In this document: positions 7,924 through 14,942 of the stretch, in pieces | Position numbering within the stretch: position 1 is the first letter of the stretch | Layout: every line of letters begins with the position of its first letter | Source of the DNA: Rhodococcus sp. 14-2470-1b | GTDB lineage: Bacteria; Actinomycetota; Actinomycetes; Mycobacteriales; Mycobacteriaceae | Assembly: GCF_002259415.1 (NCBI RefSeq) | Contig: NZ_NPFY01000039.1 | Location: 53,793-117,792, forward strand | Length of the DNA stretch: 64,000 nucleotides | Reading direction: 5' to 3' | Translations under genes and position numbers: made by a program | Notes under the pieces: model-generated | Database searches by the model: none | Told to the model about the DNA's origin: nothing | The model's input: only the letters and a program-made list of their open reading frames with translations

Positions 7924-9039
7924 TCATTCACCTGAAATATCGAAGCGTTCCCTCAATGTTGCGATGAACTCTTCGTATCCGTCCATCCCGAATGTGTCCA
8001 AGGCCCACATGTAGGTTTCCAGAGCGCGATGCAACGAGTCGTAGGGGACCGGCTCGTAGAATCCGGCCAGCGTCTTCACGGCCTCGTATTGCTGTAGCGA
8101 CTCGCGCCTGGCCGGTACGCCGGGAACGATCCGTTTCGGAATGGTCGGATCCCACTTCACACGTTCGGCCAGATCGAAATAGTCCTCGTCGAGGCGGCGC
8201 TGCGCAATCGCCCGATCAGCCCACTCGTTGACCCAGGGATAGTTGTCGAGCCCGCTCACCGCGAAACATGTTCTGACGCAAAAGGCCTTGAACTCGTCGA
8301 GCATCTCGTCGTCCTGCTCCGCGAGCCAGTCGACCAGAGGTCGGTCGAGGAAGGCCAACGCCTTCGCATACGTTTGGTCGGTGAGCTTGCCCTTGAGCGG
8401 CCGACCACCATAAGCCAGCTTCAGCGCCCTTACAGCGCGGCCGAGATCTGACTCGGGGTCGACCTTCCGAGTGACACCATTCTCGTCGCGGACGTAAATC
8501 ATGGACCTGTCCGGCCACAGTTCCGTGTCGTTCGACGGCTCGTCGGACCACGCCCTATCCGTCTTCTTCAGCGTTGCCACCACAGGTGACTCGGCGAGGT
8601 CATCGAGCGGTGTGGGCCAGAATTGGAACAGGTAGTCCTCGACCGGCTCTGTCACCTCCTGCGAGGTCGACGTATCGCGGCCACGTGCGTGTGCGCGAAC
8701 ATGGTAGGCCCCAGCAGCAATCGGCTCCAGGCCCTCCGAAGGGCGTCCCTCCAGTGATCGCACTTCGATTGCGGCCGACGCGGTGATGACCGATTGTTCG
8801 ACTACTTCCCAGTTGTCGTACTCGGCGACGGGCTCTGCCTGCCACACCTGCACAGTTACGCGAGCAGGACCGTAGGACACGCCCGTGTACGTGGCCAGAA
8901 ATCCGGGACCTACCTCGATCAACGTGCCTTTCGCCTGCACGTCGAGAGTGTCCGTGTCGTCGTTCGAGACCACGAATTGATCGTGATCGACCTCGACGAT
9001 TCCCGAGGTCTGCAGAACAGGTTCAGTATCTCCGGCCAC
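7924..9039 (-). CDS. Unknown 371-residue protein, possible immunity-associated
   Basis: No family recognised. The N-terminal third is beta-rich (GIVEVDHDQFVVSNDDTD, later TVQVWQAEPV), as in small Ig-like or lipocalin-like modules. The C-terminal two thirds are helical, acidic and rich in Trp, Asp and Glu, with no signal peptide or membrane segment, so the protein is likely cytosolic. It is followed by the SUKH-like gene and preceded by a repeated promoter-like segment that also occurs before the next minus-strand gene. The context suggests a set of immunity or defence accessory genes; a function cannot be named. Confidence 0.6.
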   Translation of the reverse strand: MAGDTEPVLQTSGIVEVDHDQFVVSNDDTDTLDVQAKGTLIEVGPGFLATYTGVSYGPARVTVQVWQAEPVAEYDNWEVVEQSVITASAAIEVRSLEGRPSEGLEPIAAGAYHVRAHARGRDTSTSQEVTEPVEDYLFQFWPTPLDDLAESPVVATLKKTDRAWSDEPSNDTELWPDRSMIYVRDENGVTRKVDPESDLGRAVRALKLAYGGRPLKGKLTDQTYAKALAFLDRPLVDWLAEQDDEMLDEFKAFCVRTCFAVSGLDNYPWVNEWADRAIAQRRLDEDYFDLAERVKWDPTIPKRIVPGVPARRESLQQYEAVKTLAGFYEPVPYDSLHRALETYMWALDTFGMDGYEEFIATLRERFDISGE

Positions 9040-9079
9040 GGAGACGACCCTAGCGTTTTCACGCGTCCGCTTGCGGGAT

Positions 9080-9124
9080 GCGGAGCAATAAGACCAGTTC
9101 TAATGTGCAGGGATACCAGCAAAC
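9080..9124 (-). repeat. 45-bp repeat, copy A, upstream of the 371-residue gene
   Basis: Matches 9831-9875 at 35 of 45 positions with no gap, including AGCAATA/AGCAATAC and TACCAGC. It ends 40 bp before the start codon at 9039. Both copies lie upstream of minus-strand genes, so a shared promoter or operator is likely. Confidence 0.6.
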
Positions 9125-9267
9125 TACTGCATACTGTTGCAGCGCAACACTTGTCGTCTTCTGCACGTCTCGGCAGCGGATCGATGCGACAGGTCCTGAC
9201 CCACGAAAGACATCCTTGATCGGCTGCGAAACCCTGTGCTGCGGTTCATGCGTTGCTCGAAAACGAA

Positions 9268-9612
9268 CTAGGTGGGCTTCTCCGGTGTCTCGGCGTCGAG
9301 GTAGCCCCACCAGTCGATACCGTTCTTGTCTTGCCGGAGGTTGTTCGCGACGGTCCCCAACGGTTCTCCGATATCGAAATCGGCCACTTCTCGGCCGAAG
9401 CGCTCCGCGTCTGCCGTCTCCGCAGCAGGATACGGCCCCGATTTTGTCATCCGAATTCCCAGAGTCTTCGCGACAGTCATGTACCGGTATACAACGCAGA
9501 ACGCATCCGAACCGTCCGTCCACGCGTCGGCAACACCGACACACCCCACGCTTCGGACAACGAGCTCGTAGACAGGCGACGCAAGCATGAAGCCAAAGCG
9601 GATTCCGCCCAT
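9268..9612 (-). CDS. Unknown small protein, probably missing its N terminus through a frameshift
   Basis: The 114-residue frame is clearly protein-like (DGSDAFCVVYRYMTVAKTLG, DFDIGEPLGTVANNLRQDKNG, ending IDWWGYLDAETPEKPT) but its ATG has no ribosome site. A second frame starting at 9752 (MDRNQHGLREDYFPAGT, then RYTSRHRELLEQYGELSS) runs directly into it. Joined by one shift near 9610-9650, the two would give a single protein of about 160 residues. A repeated promoter-like segment sits upstream of 9752, which supports that start. No family recognised; the neighbours suggest an immunity-type gene. Confidence 0.5.
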   Translation of the reverse strand: MGGIRFGFMLASPVYELVVRSVGCVGVADAWTDGSDAFCVVYRYMTVAKTLGIRMTKSGPYPAAETADAERFGREVADFDIGEPLGTVANNLRQDKNGIDWWGYLDAETPEKPT

Positions 9613-9830
9613 GTCGACGACAGCTCACCGTACTGTTCCAACAGTTCACGGTGCCTGGAGGTGTATCGACGGGCCGATGGAGAATAAGCCTGGGCAGCAA
9701 CTGTTCCGGCCGGAAAGTAGTCTTCGCGCAGTCCGTGCTGGTTTCGATCCATGATCTGCAGCTTAAGACGGGCAGCGGCACCCTCGGGGAACCGTGACAG
9801 CGACTGCTCGCACATGCCCCACGTCGGGGC

Positions 9831-9875
9831 GCAGAGCAATACGACCACTCTTGATATGCAGGTGTACCAGCAGAC
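9831..9875 (-). repeat. 45-bp repeat, copy B, upstream of the gene beginning near 9752
   Basis: Second copy of the segment at 9080-9124 (35 of 45 identical). It lies 79 bp before the ATG at 9752, placing it in the promoter position of a minus-strand gene, like copy A. Confidence 0.6.
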
Positions 9876-9994
9876 GCTAGGAAGAGTTGTCCGACAAGGA
9901 ATTTCGACACTGCCCGCTCGCGGCTGCCCGCTCGCGCGAAATCGCTGGCGGGATGTGGGCCTCCCGCCCGACATGCAGCGGATTCTCGGAGACG

Positions 9995-10330
9995 TCAGGA
10001 ATCGAACGAGCTGTGCATCACGCGGGAGGTCATGGTGTCGGCCGCATCGTTGAACGCCCCGAAAGCCGACTCGAGCAGCTCATAGGCTGGGGCCAACTGG
10101 GTCTGCTCGATCTTCGATACCGACGAGACGGTCCATCCGATCAACCCGTCGTGTCCCGGTGTCGGTTTTCCGAAAAGATCGACGAGGGCGTCGCGGCGGT
10201 ATCCACTCTCCACTAGGTCGTTCGCGGTGTACCAGTCGTCTCTAGGGTTGTGAACGTTTTCGTCCTGAACCCTCTGTAGCTTCTTCAAAAGCCGGTCGTT
10301 GTCGGTCGATGGTGTTGCAGGTTCGGACAT
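9995..10330 (-). CDS. Unknown 111-residue cytosolic protein
   Basis: Acidic, helical protein without signal peptide. It begins MSEPATPSTDNDRLLKKLQR and contains WYTANDLVESGYRRDALVDLFG, which recalls a small winged-helix-like segment, and then a C-terminal helix ending SSFDS. An AAGGGATT-type purine tract (GGAGGGATTCCGAA on the coding strand) precedes the ATG. The convergent and divergent neighbours are unrelated. No function can be given. Confidence 0.55.
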   Translation of the reverse strand: MSEPATPSTDNDRLLKKLQRVQDENVHNPRDDWYTANDLVESGYRRDALVDLFGKPTPGHDGLIGWTVSSVSKIEQTQLAPAYELLESAFGAFNDAADTMTSRVMHSSFDS

Positions 10331-10550
10331 TTCGGAATCCCTCCGGTGAGTCGCACCTCTATGAGCTGCGTCCGACCGGACGATTTTATCGTCGCTCGTA
10401 TTGACTGATCAACGTGTGTTTCCAGAACCGAACGGACACTGCAGCGCGCCCCTCCGCCGGCGGTAGGGGGTTGCAGCTCGGCAGCTCGTTCGTTGGCTAG
10501 GCTGGCACTATCGAATTCGTGACATTGTGTGATTGAAAGGTATTCCGGCT

Positions 10551-10919
10551 GTGGCCAAACGAGTGACAACCCAATTGGTGGACGATATCGACGGGTCGGT
10601 CATAGACGACGAATCCGGCGAAACTATCGAATTTGCAGTCAATGGCGTCGAGTACGTGATCGACCTGAAGGCGAAGAACGCCAACGAGTTTCACAGGAGA
10701 ATGGATTCCTACATCGAGCACGCGACGCGGGTCGGTGGCCGCAAGCGCAAGCCCTCCCCCAGCGGCGCGACGACGCCCGCGAAGGCCGGGTCACCGCCCA
10801 CGCGTGATCCGGCGCAGACGCGCGCGATTCGGCAGTGGGCGGCCGACGAGGGCTACGAGATCAGCGATCGCGGCCGCATCCCGGCCGCTATCGAAGAGGC
10901 GTACAACGCCGCTCACTGA
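10551..10919 (+). CDS. lsr2: Lsr2 nucleoid-associated protein (xenogeneic silencer)
   Basis: 122 residues from the GTG at 10551 (GAAAGG about 10 bases upstream); translation starts MAKRVTTQLVDDIDGS. The N-terminal dimerisation beta-sheet (TIEFAVNGVEYVIDLKAKNA), a variable linker rich in Pro, Ala, Lys and Arg, and the C-terminal RAIRQWAADEGYEISDRGRIP are all present. The RGR is the AT-hook-like DNA-binding motif. Lsr2 coats AT-rich DNA and silences horizontally acquired genes. A copy on a mobile element may keep the element quiet or act as a stealth factor, an inference from H-NS-like proteins on plasmids. The gene stands alone. Confidence 0.95.
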   Translation: MAKRVTTQLVDDIDGSVIDDESGETIEFAVNGVEYVIDLKAKNANEFHRRMDSYIEHATRVGGRKRKPSPSGATTPAKAGSPPTRDPAQTRAIRQWAADEGYEISDRGRIPAAIEEAYNAAH

Positions 10920-11097
10920 CCATGCCGTTGGGTCTCTGCAGCTGAGCAACAGCGCGAAGAGGGAAGCTTTCTAGTGTTCGTCGAGCCCGAGCTCTCGACG
11001 AAGCTGGTTGCGTTCCTCCGAACGCGAGGCGAGAACCTCTCCCGCGAGACAACGACTGGGAGGCCGTGTCGGACGATCCGATGGACTGGCGGGTCGG

Positions 11098-11571
11098 CTA
11101 CTTCCGTTGAATAAACAGCGGCCGATGGAACTGTTCGCCTTCTGGGTGGTCGAACCGTTGCCAGCCGAGCGACGCCCAGAACCCATGGGCCTCTTCGGAG
11201 TACGCAAATAGTCGCCGATGTGGGTGCCTTTCCGTTAGCGCCTGTACGACTCGGGTGCCTACGCCGCGTTGTCGCGAGGATGCGGCGACCTCCATCGTTT
11301 GGATCTCCAACCGTTCCGGGCCCAATTCCGGTGCGTTCGTGTAATCGGGGTTGATGTCACCTGGATCGTCGAGTTCGATGCGCGCGATCTCGGTACCGCC
11401 TGCCTGAACCTGGACGTACCATGGGTCGTCAAAGTGGTACGGGACATAATCCCACCAGTGCTCGTGCTCGTATTTGATCTCCAGGTCGAACGGCGGTTGC
11501 CAGGTGTACCGGCTTTCTCTGCCGCGGCGCATATCGAGGAGTTCGATAGGCACCGTGGTCATTCCGGTCAC
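11098..11571 (-). CDS. GNAT-family N-acetyltransferase
   Basis: 157 residues. Motif A of GNAT enzymes is visible as IQTMEVAASSRQRGVGTRVV, the RQRGVGT loop binding the pyrophosphate of acetyl-CoA. The C-terminal LFAYSEEAHGFWASLGW matches the usual AxxFYxxxGF element. The N-terminal 70 residues are Trp- and Tyr-rich and not diagnostic of a substrate. The start codon is a GTG overlapping the stop of the upstream DUF6461-like gene (GTGA), so the two are translationally coupled. Confidence 0.8.
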   Translation of the reverse strand: MTGMTTVPIELLDMRRGRESRYTWQPPFDLEIKYEHEHWWDYVPYHFDDPWYVQVQAGGTEIARIELDDPGDINPDYTNAPELGPERLEIQTMEVAASSRQRGVGTRVVQALTERHPHRRLFAYSEEAHGFWASLGWQRFDHPEGEQFHRPLFIQRK

Positions 11572-12200
11572 TTCAGCGTCACGTTAGTAACAGTGAAACG
11601 ACTTGTCTCAAGCAGGTTTCTGGTTATTCGTACCTTTGTAAGTCGTTCTGCGAGCGCGAATGATCCCGCAACGTGGTGGAATTCTCGTCCTGGTGTTTCG
11701 TCGAGGTCTATCCCGCCGACTTCGGAGATCAGGGCGACGATGTGGGCGCGTGATTCCGGTGGCTGGCGGTCGGCAAGTACTCCTACCAGGTCTGATTGCG
11801 GCAGCAGCGGCTCGAATGAGATTTTCTTGACACCTTCCGACCACCACACGAATCTGTCTGCGCCGTGCGAGACAACATCATGAGTCGTGATTATCTCGGA
11901 CATCGCCGTATCTGAGATACCGAGAAACCCCGGTGCCTGCAGCAGCATCGTCCACCCGTCTCCGACGTCGGCAATTGCGACCGGCTGGACTTGCACCCCA
12001 TCGGCGTCGTGTTGCACACCCAGGCCGTGACTCTCGCGAAGTGCGGCATTAGCGCCGACTATGGAAAGCCTGTCATCGGACACTCTGAGGCTGGTCAGAA
12101 TATCTGCGGTAGTACTCGCGTCAACGAGCGCCAAGCAGTAACCGTCGGAAGTGAAGAAGTCGAACTCTTCGACCCAAAGGTAATCACGATAATTCGTCAT
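11568..12200 (-). CDS. DUF6461-like protein
   Basis: 210 residues. The opening WVEEFDFFTSDGYCLALVDASTTADILTSL resembles DUF6461 proteins, where a W, then a Y/F-C-L-T and the phrase TPxEvl near the N terminus are typical. This is followed by GWTMLLQAPGFLGIS and FVWWSEGVKKISFEPLLP. Such proteins are common in actinobacteria beside polymorphic-toxin and immunity genes, and no activity is established. It is coupled by GTGA to the acetyltransferase gene. The family assignment is from memory of the pattern and is moderately sure. Confidence 0.55.
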   Translation of the reverse strand: MTNYRDYLWVEEFDFFTSDGYCLALVDASTTADILTSLRVSDDRLSIVGANAALRESHGLGVQHDADGVQVQPVAIADVGDGWTMLLQAPGFLGISDTAMSEIITTHDVVSHGADRFVWWSEGVKKISFEPLLPQSDLVGVLADRQPPESRAHIVALISEVGGIDLDETPGREFHHVAGSFALAERLTKVRITRNLLETSRFTVTNVTLK

Positions 12201-12452
12201 GTCGTCTCCGTCTCACTGTGCGTACCTGTACGGCCGGGCCTCGTTGGTCATCCCCGCAGGCGTGTAGCTGGCGTCGCCGATCGCCCATCGACCTAGATTC
12301 TGGTGCTTCACCAGTAACCCTCATTCCGTAGGTCAAATGTGGCTAAACCGTTCGTTTGGTTTTTTGTGCCGTAGCTGTGGTCAGCGGCCCGTCGCTGTGT
12401 AAGTCTAGTTCCCACCACTACCGAACGTCTGAGACTCGGAGGATTCGCGATC

Positions 12453-13622
12453 TTGTTCTCCCGCAACCGATGCAAGCGTATTGTCGCTATCGCCGTGATG
12501 GTCATGGCCGCTTCCGCGGCAGCCACGCCAATCGCCTCTGGCACCCCCAGTGCGCCTACGCCACCCGTGACATCGAGCCCGTCCCCGCCGGCTGCGGATC
12601 AGGTGCCCAGCCCATCACCTCTGGACGGGGATGTCTACAGTCGGATTGTCCCGCTCGCCCCGGATGCGGCGGCTCGCAGTGCGGCGACCGATCCCACCGC
12701 CCCGACCTATCTCTGCAACCTGCCGTCACGAACAAGCGCTTGCAAGACGAACGGATTTGTTATCGAGCAAGTCACGCGCGGTACCGAGAATGTTATCGGT
12801 CGTTATTTTGTCGACCTCATGTTGACTAGCCGTAATGATGTGAGGAGTTTGAGCAGTACCCTGACCGTCGATGCGACCATCAAGAAGGTCCTCGTAGGGT
12901 CAACCGACGGCGGCAGTCTCGCGCTGGACCTGATTGCCACGCAGTACGAGCAGGGGGCAAATGGGACGGACAAGACGATCGGTCAATACAGCATCCCGGT
13001 GAACGACGGGTCGGTACTTCCTCAGAAGAGTTTTCCTGACTTCACCAAACGGATCACGGCTGCGAACTCGTATACGAGCTCGACCTACAAGATAAAGGTG
13101 ACGTATACCCCGCCGCCGAGTCAGGAGCCCTTGCGGCCGACGGATACGCTGCCGATGGCCGGAGTCGCGATACGCTGTGACAATGCCGAGATGATTCAGA
13201 GCGGCACCGCGGGTTGCGTGAATCCGGAGTTTCGGCCAACAGTGACTTTCTCTCGGTCGACAACGCCAGACATTGCCAAGAATATTACCAACGGTCAGGC
13301 CAGTCTCGATAGAATCGGCACTCCGTTCGGTGGGCCATTGCATCGAGTTACCACAGCCGAGCGCGACGCGAACCGTGCCATCGCGTGCAGTACCGCCAGG
13401 AAGGCGGCGTTAGCCCCACCCCGCGCCGACATGGTCAGCCCCTCCTGTGACGAGTATCCGTTCGCAAGCAGCCTCGAGGGCGGCAGCAACACGGTGATTG
13501 CCTGGGTGCCTCAGACAGAGAACAGCAGTCAGGGCGCAACGCTCAAGAATTTCTTCGACAGAAACCGCATTCTGCCCTTCGCAGCGGTACGCGATGCCTA
13601 CTACGTCAGCGTCGGCTCGTAG
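12453..13622 (+). CDS. Secreted NucA/NucB-type deoxyribonuclease-domain protein
   Basis: 389 residues from a TTG with GGAGG 10 bases upstream. The N terminus is a signal peptide (MFSRNRCKRIVAIAVMVMAA...ATPIA), followed by a Pro/Ser-rich linker (about 30-60). The middle 200 residues are a beta-rich region with paired Cys. The C terminus has SCDEYPFASSLEGG (around 330-345), the hallmark of the NucA/NucB DNA-entry nuclease domain, preceded by HRVTTAERDANRAIAC. It is exported and expected to cut DNA at the cell surface or outside. It may act in DNA uptake, nutrient use or competition. The next gene encodes another exported protein. Confidence 0.8.
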   Translation: MFSRNRCKRIVAIAVMVMAASAAATPIASGTPSAPTPPVTSSPSPPAADQVPSPSPLDGDVYSRIVPLAPDAAARSAATDPTAPTYLCNLPSRTSACKTNGFVIEQVTRGTENVIGRYFVDLMLTSRNDVRSLSSTLTVDATIKKVLVGSTDGGSLALDLIATQYEQGANGTDKTIGQYSIPVNDGSVLPQKSFPDFTKRITAANSYTSSTYKIKVTYTPPPSQEPLRPTDTLPMAGVAIRCDNAEMIQSGTAGCVNPEFRPTVTFSRSTTPDIAKNITNGQASLDRIGTPFGGPLHRVTTAERDANRAIACSTARKAALAPPRADMVSPSCDEYPFASSLEGGSNTVIAWVPQTENSSQGATLKNFFDRNRILPFAAVRDAYYVSVGS

Positions 13623-13704
13623 GCCGAGCTCATATCCGAGCATCGCGCAACGCAAATCGACCCGATCGAGTGTTACTCATCCAACGAAGAAAGGCTGAAA
13701 CTCC

Positions 13705-14418
13705 ATGAAGAACACCAAACGTGCGGCAACGGTGGCTGCATTGGCGGCGACCGTGGGCATCCTCGTCTCCGCGGTACCTGCCCAAGCTGCAACCGTCACA
13801 GGTTGGGTAGGGCCAGCAGGGGGCGGCCGATACCTGACCACTTCGACGATCAACAATGCACCGTTGACCGCCTCGAGCCGGATCTACAGCACATTCGGTC
13901 AGAACGCCGCTCCGGGGGATATCGGGGTGCGTGCTCGATTGTTCAAATCCGGAGTTCTGTGCGAAGCAATCGACTATCGCTACAACCCCGGGCCTACAGC
14001 GGACTTCTCCGCAGGAACGACGGGAACGTGCGGAACCGGGTCCTACAACAGTCATGGCTTCGTCGCCGTGTGGAACGCTACGAACTTCACTTACGACCAG
14101 ACGGTTACATTCCCGAGCAACCCGCTCGATTGGACCGCACCGACGACGGCTCGCGTAGCAGGCTCGGACGAACAGATCCAGACAGGTACTAACGCAGGGG
14201 GCGAAGAATTCGGGTCGGGTGATACCACAGCCGAGACTCCCGACTTGATTGCCGCGTACGCCACCGACGGTCAGCTCGGCTACGTGAAGCAGACAGACCT
14301 CGACGGCGTCGCCCCCCAAAACCCGGCCGCAGCCGCCGCACTGTCCGCGACACCGCGTAGCGTCCCGGTCTATGCCACGGACGGCACCACTCAGCTCGGT
14401 ACGTTCCAAATCGGCTGA
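13705..14418 (+). CDS. Secreted protein of unknown function
   Basis: 237 residues with a clear signal peptide (MKNTKRAATVAALAATVGIL ending AQA at about residue 28) and GAAAGG upstream. The N-terminal part is beta-rich with one CEAIDYRY and one TCGTGSYN cysteine region. The C-terminal 60 residues (PDLIAAYATDGQLGYVKQTDLDG, then SVPVYATDGTTQLGTF) match a short module seen in secreted actinobacterial proteins, in which a Tyr-Val-(R/K) strand is followed by a VYxxDGxTxxGTF strand; its role is unknown to me. It follows the nuclease by 82 bp and is closed by a strong hairpin, so the two may be cotranscribed. Confidence 0.65.
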   Translation: MKNTKRAATVAALAATVGILVSAVPAQAATVTGWVGPAGGGRYLTTSTINNAPLTASSRIYSTFGQNAAPGDIGVRARLFKSGVLCEAIDYRYNPGPTADFSAGTTGTCGTGSYNSHGFVAVWNATNFTYDQTVTFPSNPLDWTAPTTARVAGSDEQIQTGTNAGGEEFGSGDTTAETPDLIAAYATDGQLGYVKQTDLDGVAPQNPAAAAALSATPRSVPVYATDGTTQLGTFQIG

Positions 14419-14442
14419 TCAGAGGGCTCCGAGAATCGGAAG

Positions 14443-14473
14443 GGGTGGTGAACCGCATTGCGGTTCACCACCC
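14443..14473 (+). terminator. Strong hairpin after the secreted-protein gene
   Basis: GGGTGGTGAACCGCA and its exact complement TGCGGTTCACCACCC are separated by a single T, a 15-bp inverted repeat. It begins 25 bp after the stop codon at 14418. There is no T-run, as in many actinobacterial terminators. Confidence 0.75.
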
Positions 14474-14544
14474 TGCCGGCGTCTATGTACCGCGTCGCCG
14501 CAATGCAGTCCAGGTACGTCGGTGACCGGCTCTACAGTGGCGGC

Positions 14545-14898
14545 GTGAACGTCGATGAGTCCGTGGCCACGGTGCCCGAACGTGTACTCGAGGATCTCGC
14601 GCACGTGGTGATCGACAGGATCGATCAACTCCTCGATCGGGTCACCGACCGAGCTGTGGGCGCGCCGACACCGGGATCGGCTGCGTGGGAGTCGGAGTGG
14701 AGTAACCGAGACACTGCGGTCGGACGTGCACGCGTAGCCGAACGATCCCGTGTGCGGGATGAATTGGCGCGTCGCGCGTTCGCCGGCCTCGACATAGCAG
14801 GGTGTACAGCACCGGCACGGCCCACTCCCCCGGTCCGACCGCGCCGGACGAAGACCGGACGTGTCCGCGTCGACGAGGCACAGCTGACCTTCTTCTGA
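14545..14898 (+). CDS. Small unknown protein
   Basis: About 117 residues from a GTG at 14545 (VNVDESVATVPERVLEDL); the open frame runs back to 14458 but that part overlaps the terminator. Highly charged helical protein: LAHVVIDRIDQLLDRVTDRA, then RDELARRAFAGLDIAG, and a basic Pro/Arg-rich tail. It is convergent with the topoisomerase gene. The helix-rich, Arg-rich make-up would fit a DNA-binding accessory protein, but no family was recognised. Confidence 0.45.
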   Translation: MNVDESVATVPERVLEDLAHVVIDRIDQLLDRVTDRAVGAPTPGSAAWESEWSNRDTAVGRARVAERSRVRDELARRAFAGLDIAGCTAPARPTPPVRPRRTKTGRVRVDEAQLTFF

Positions 14899-14942
14899 AC
14901 CCGCCGCTCGAACTCGTTTCCCGATGGCCCTGCGGCACCCGT

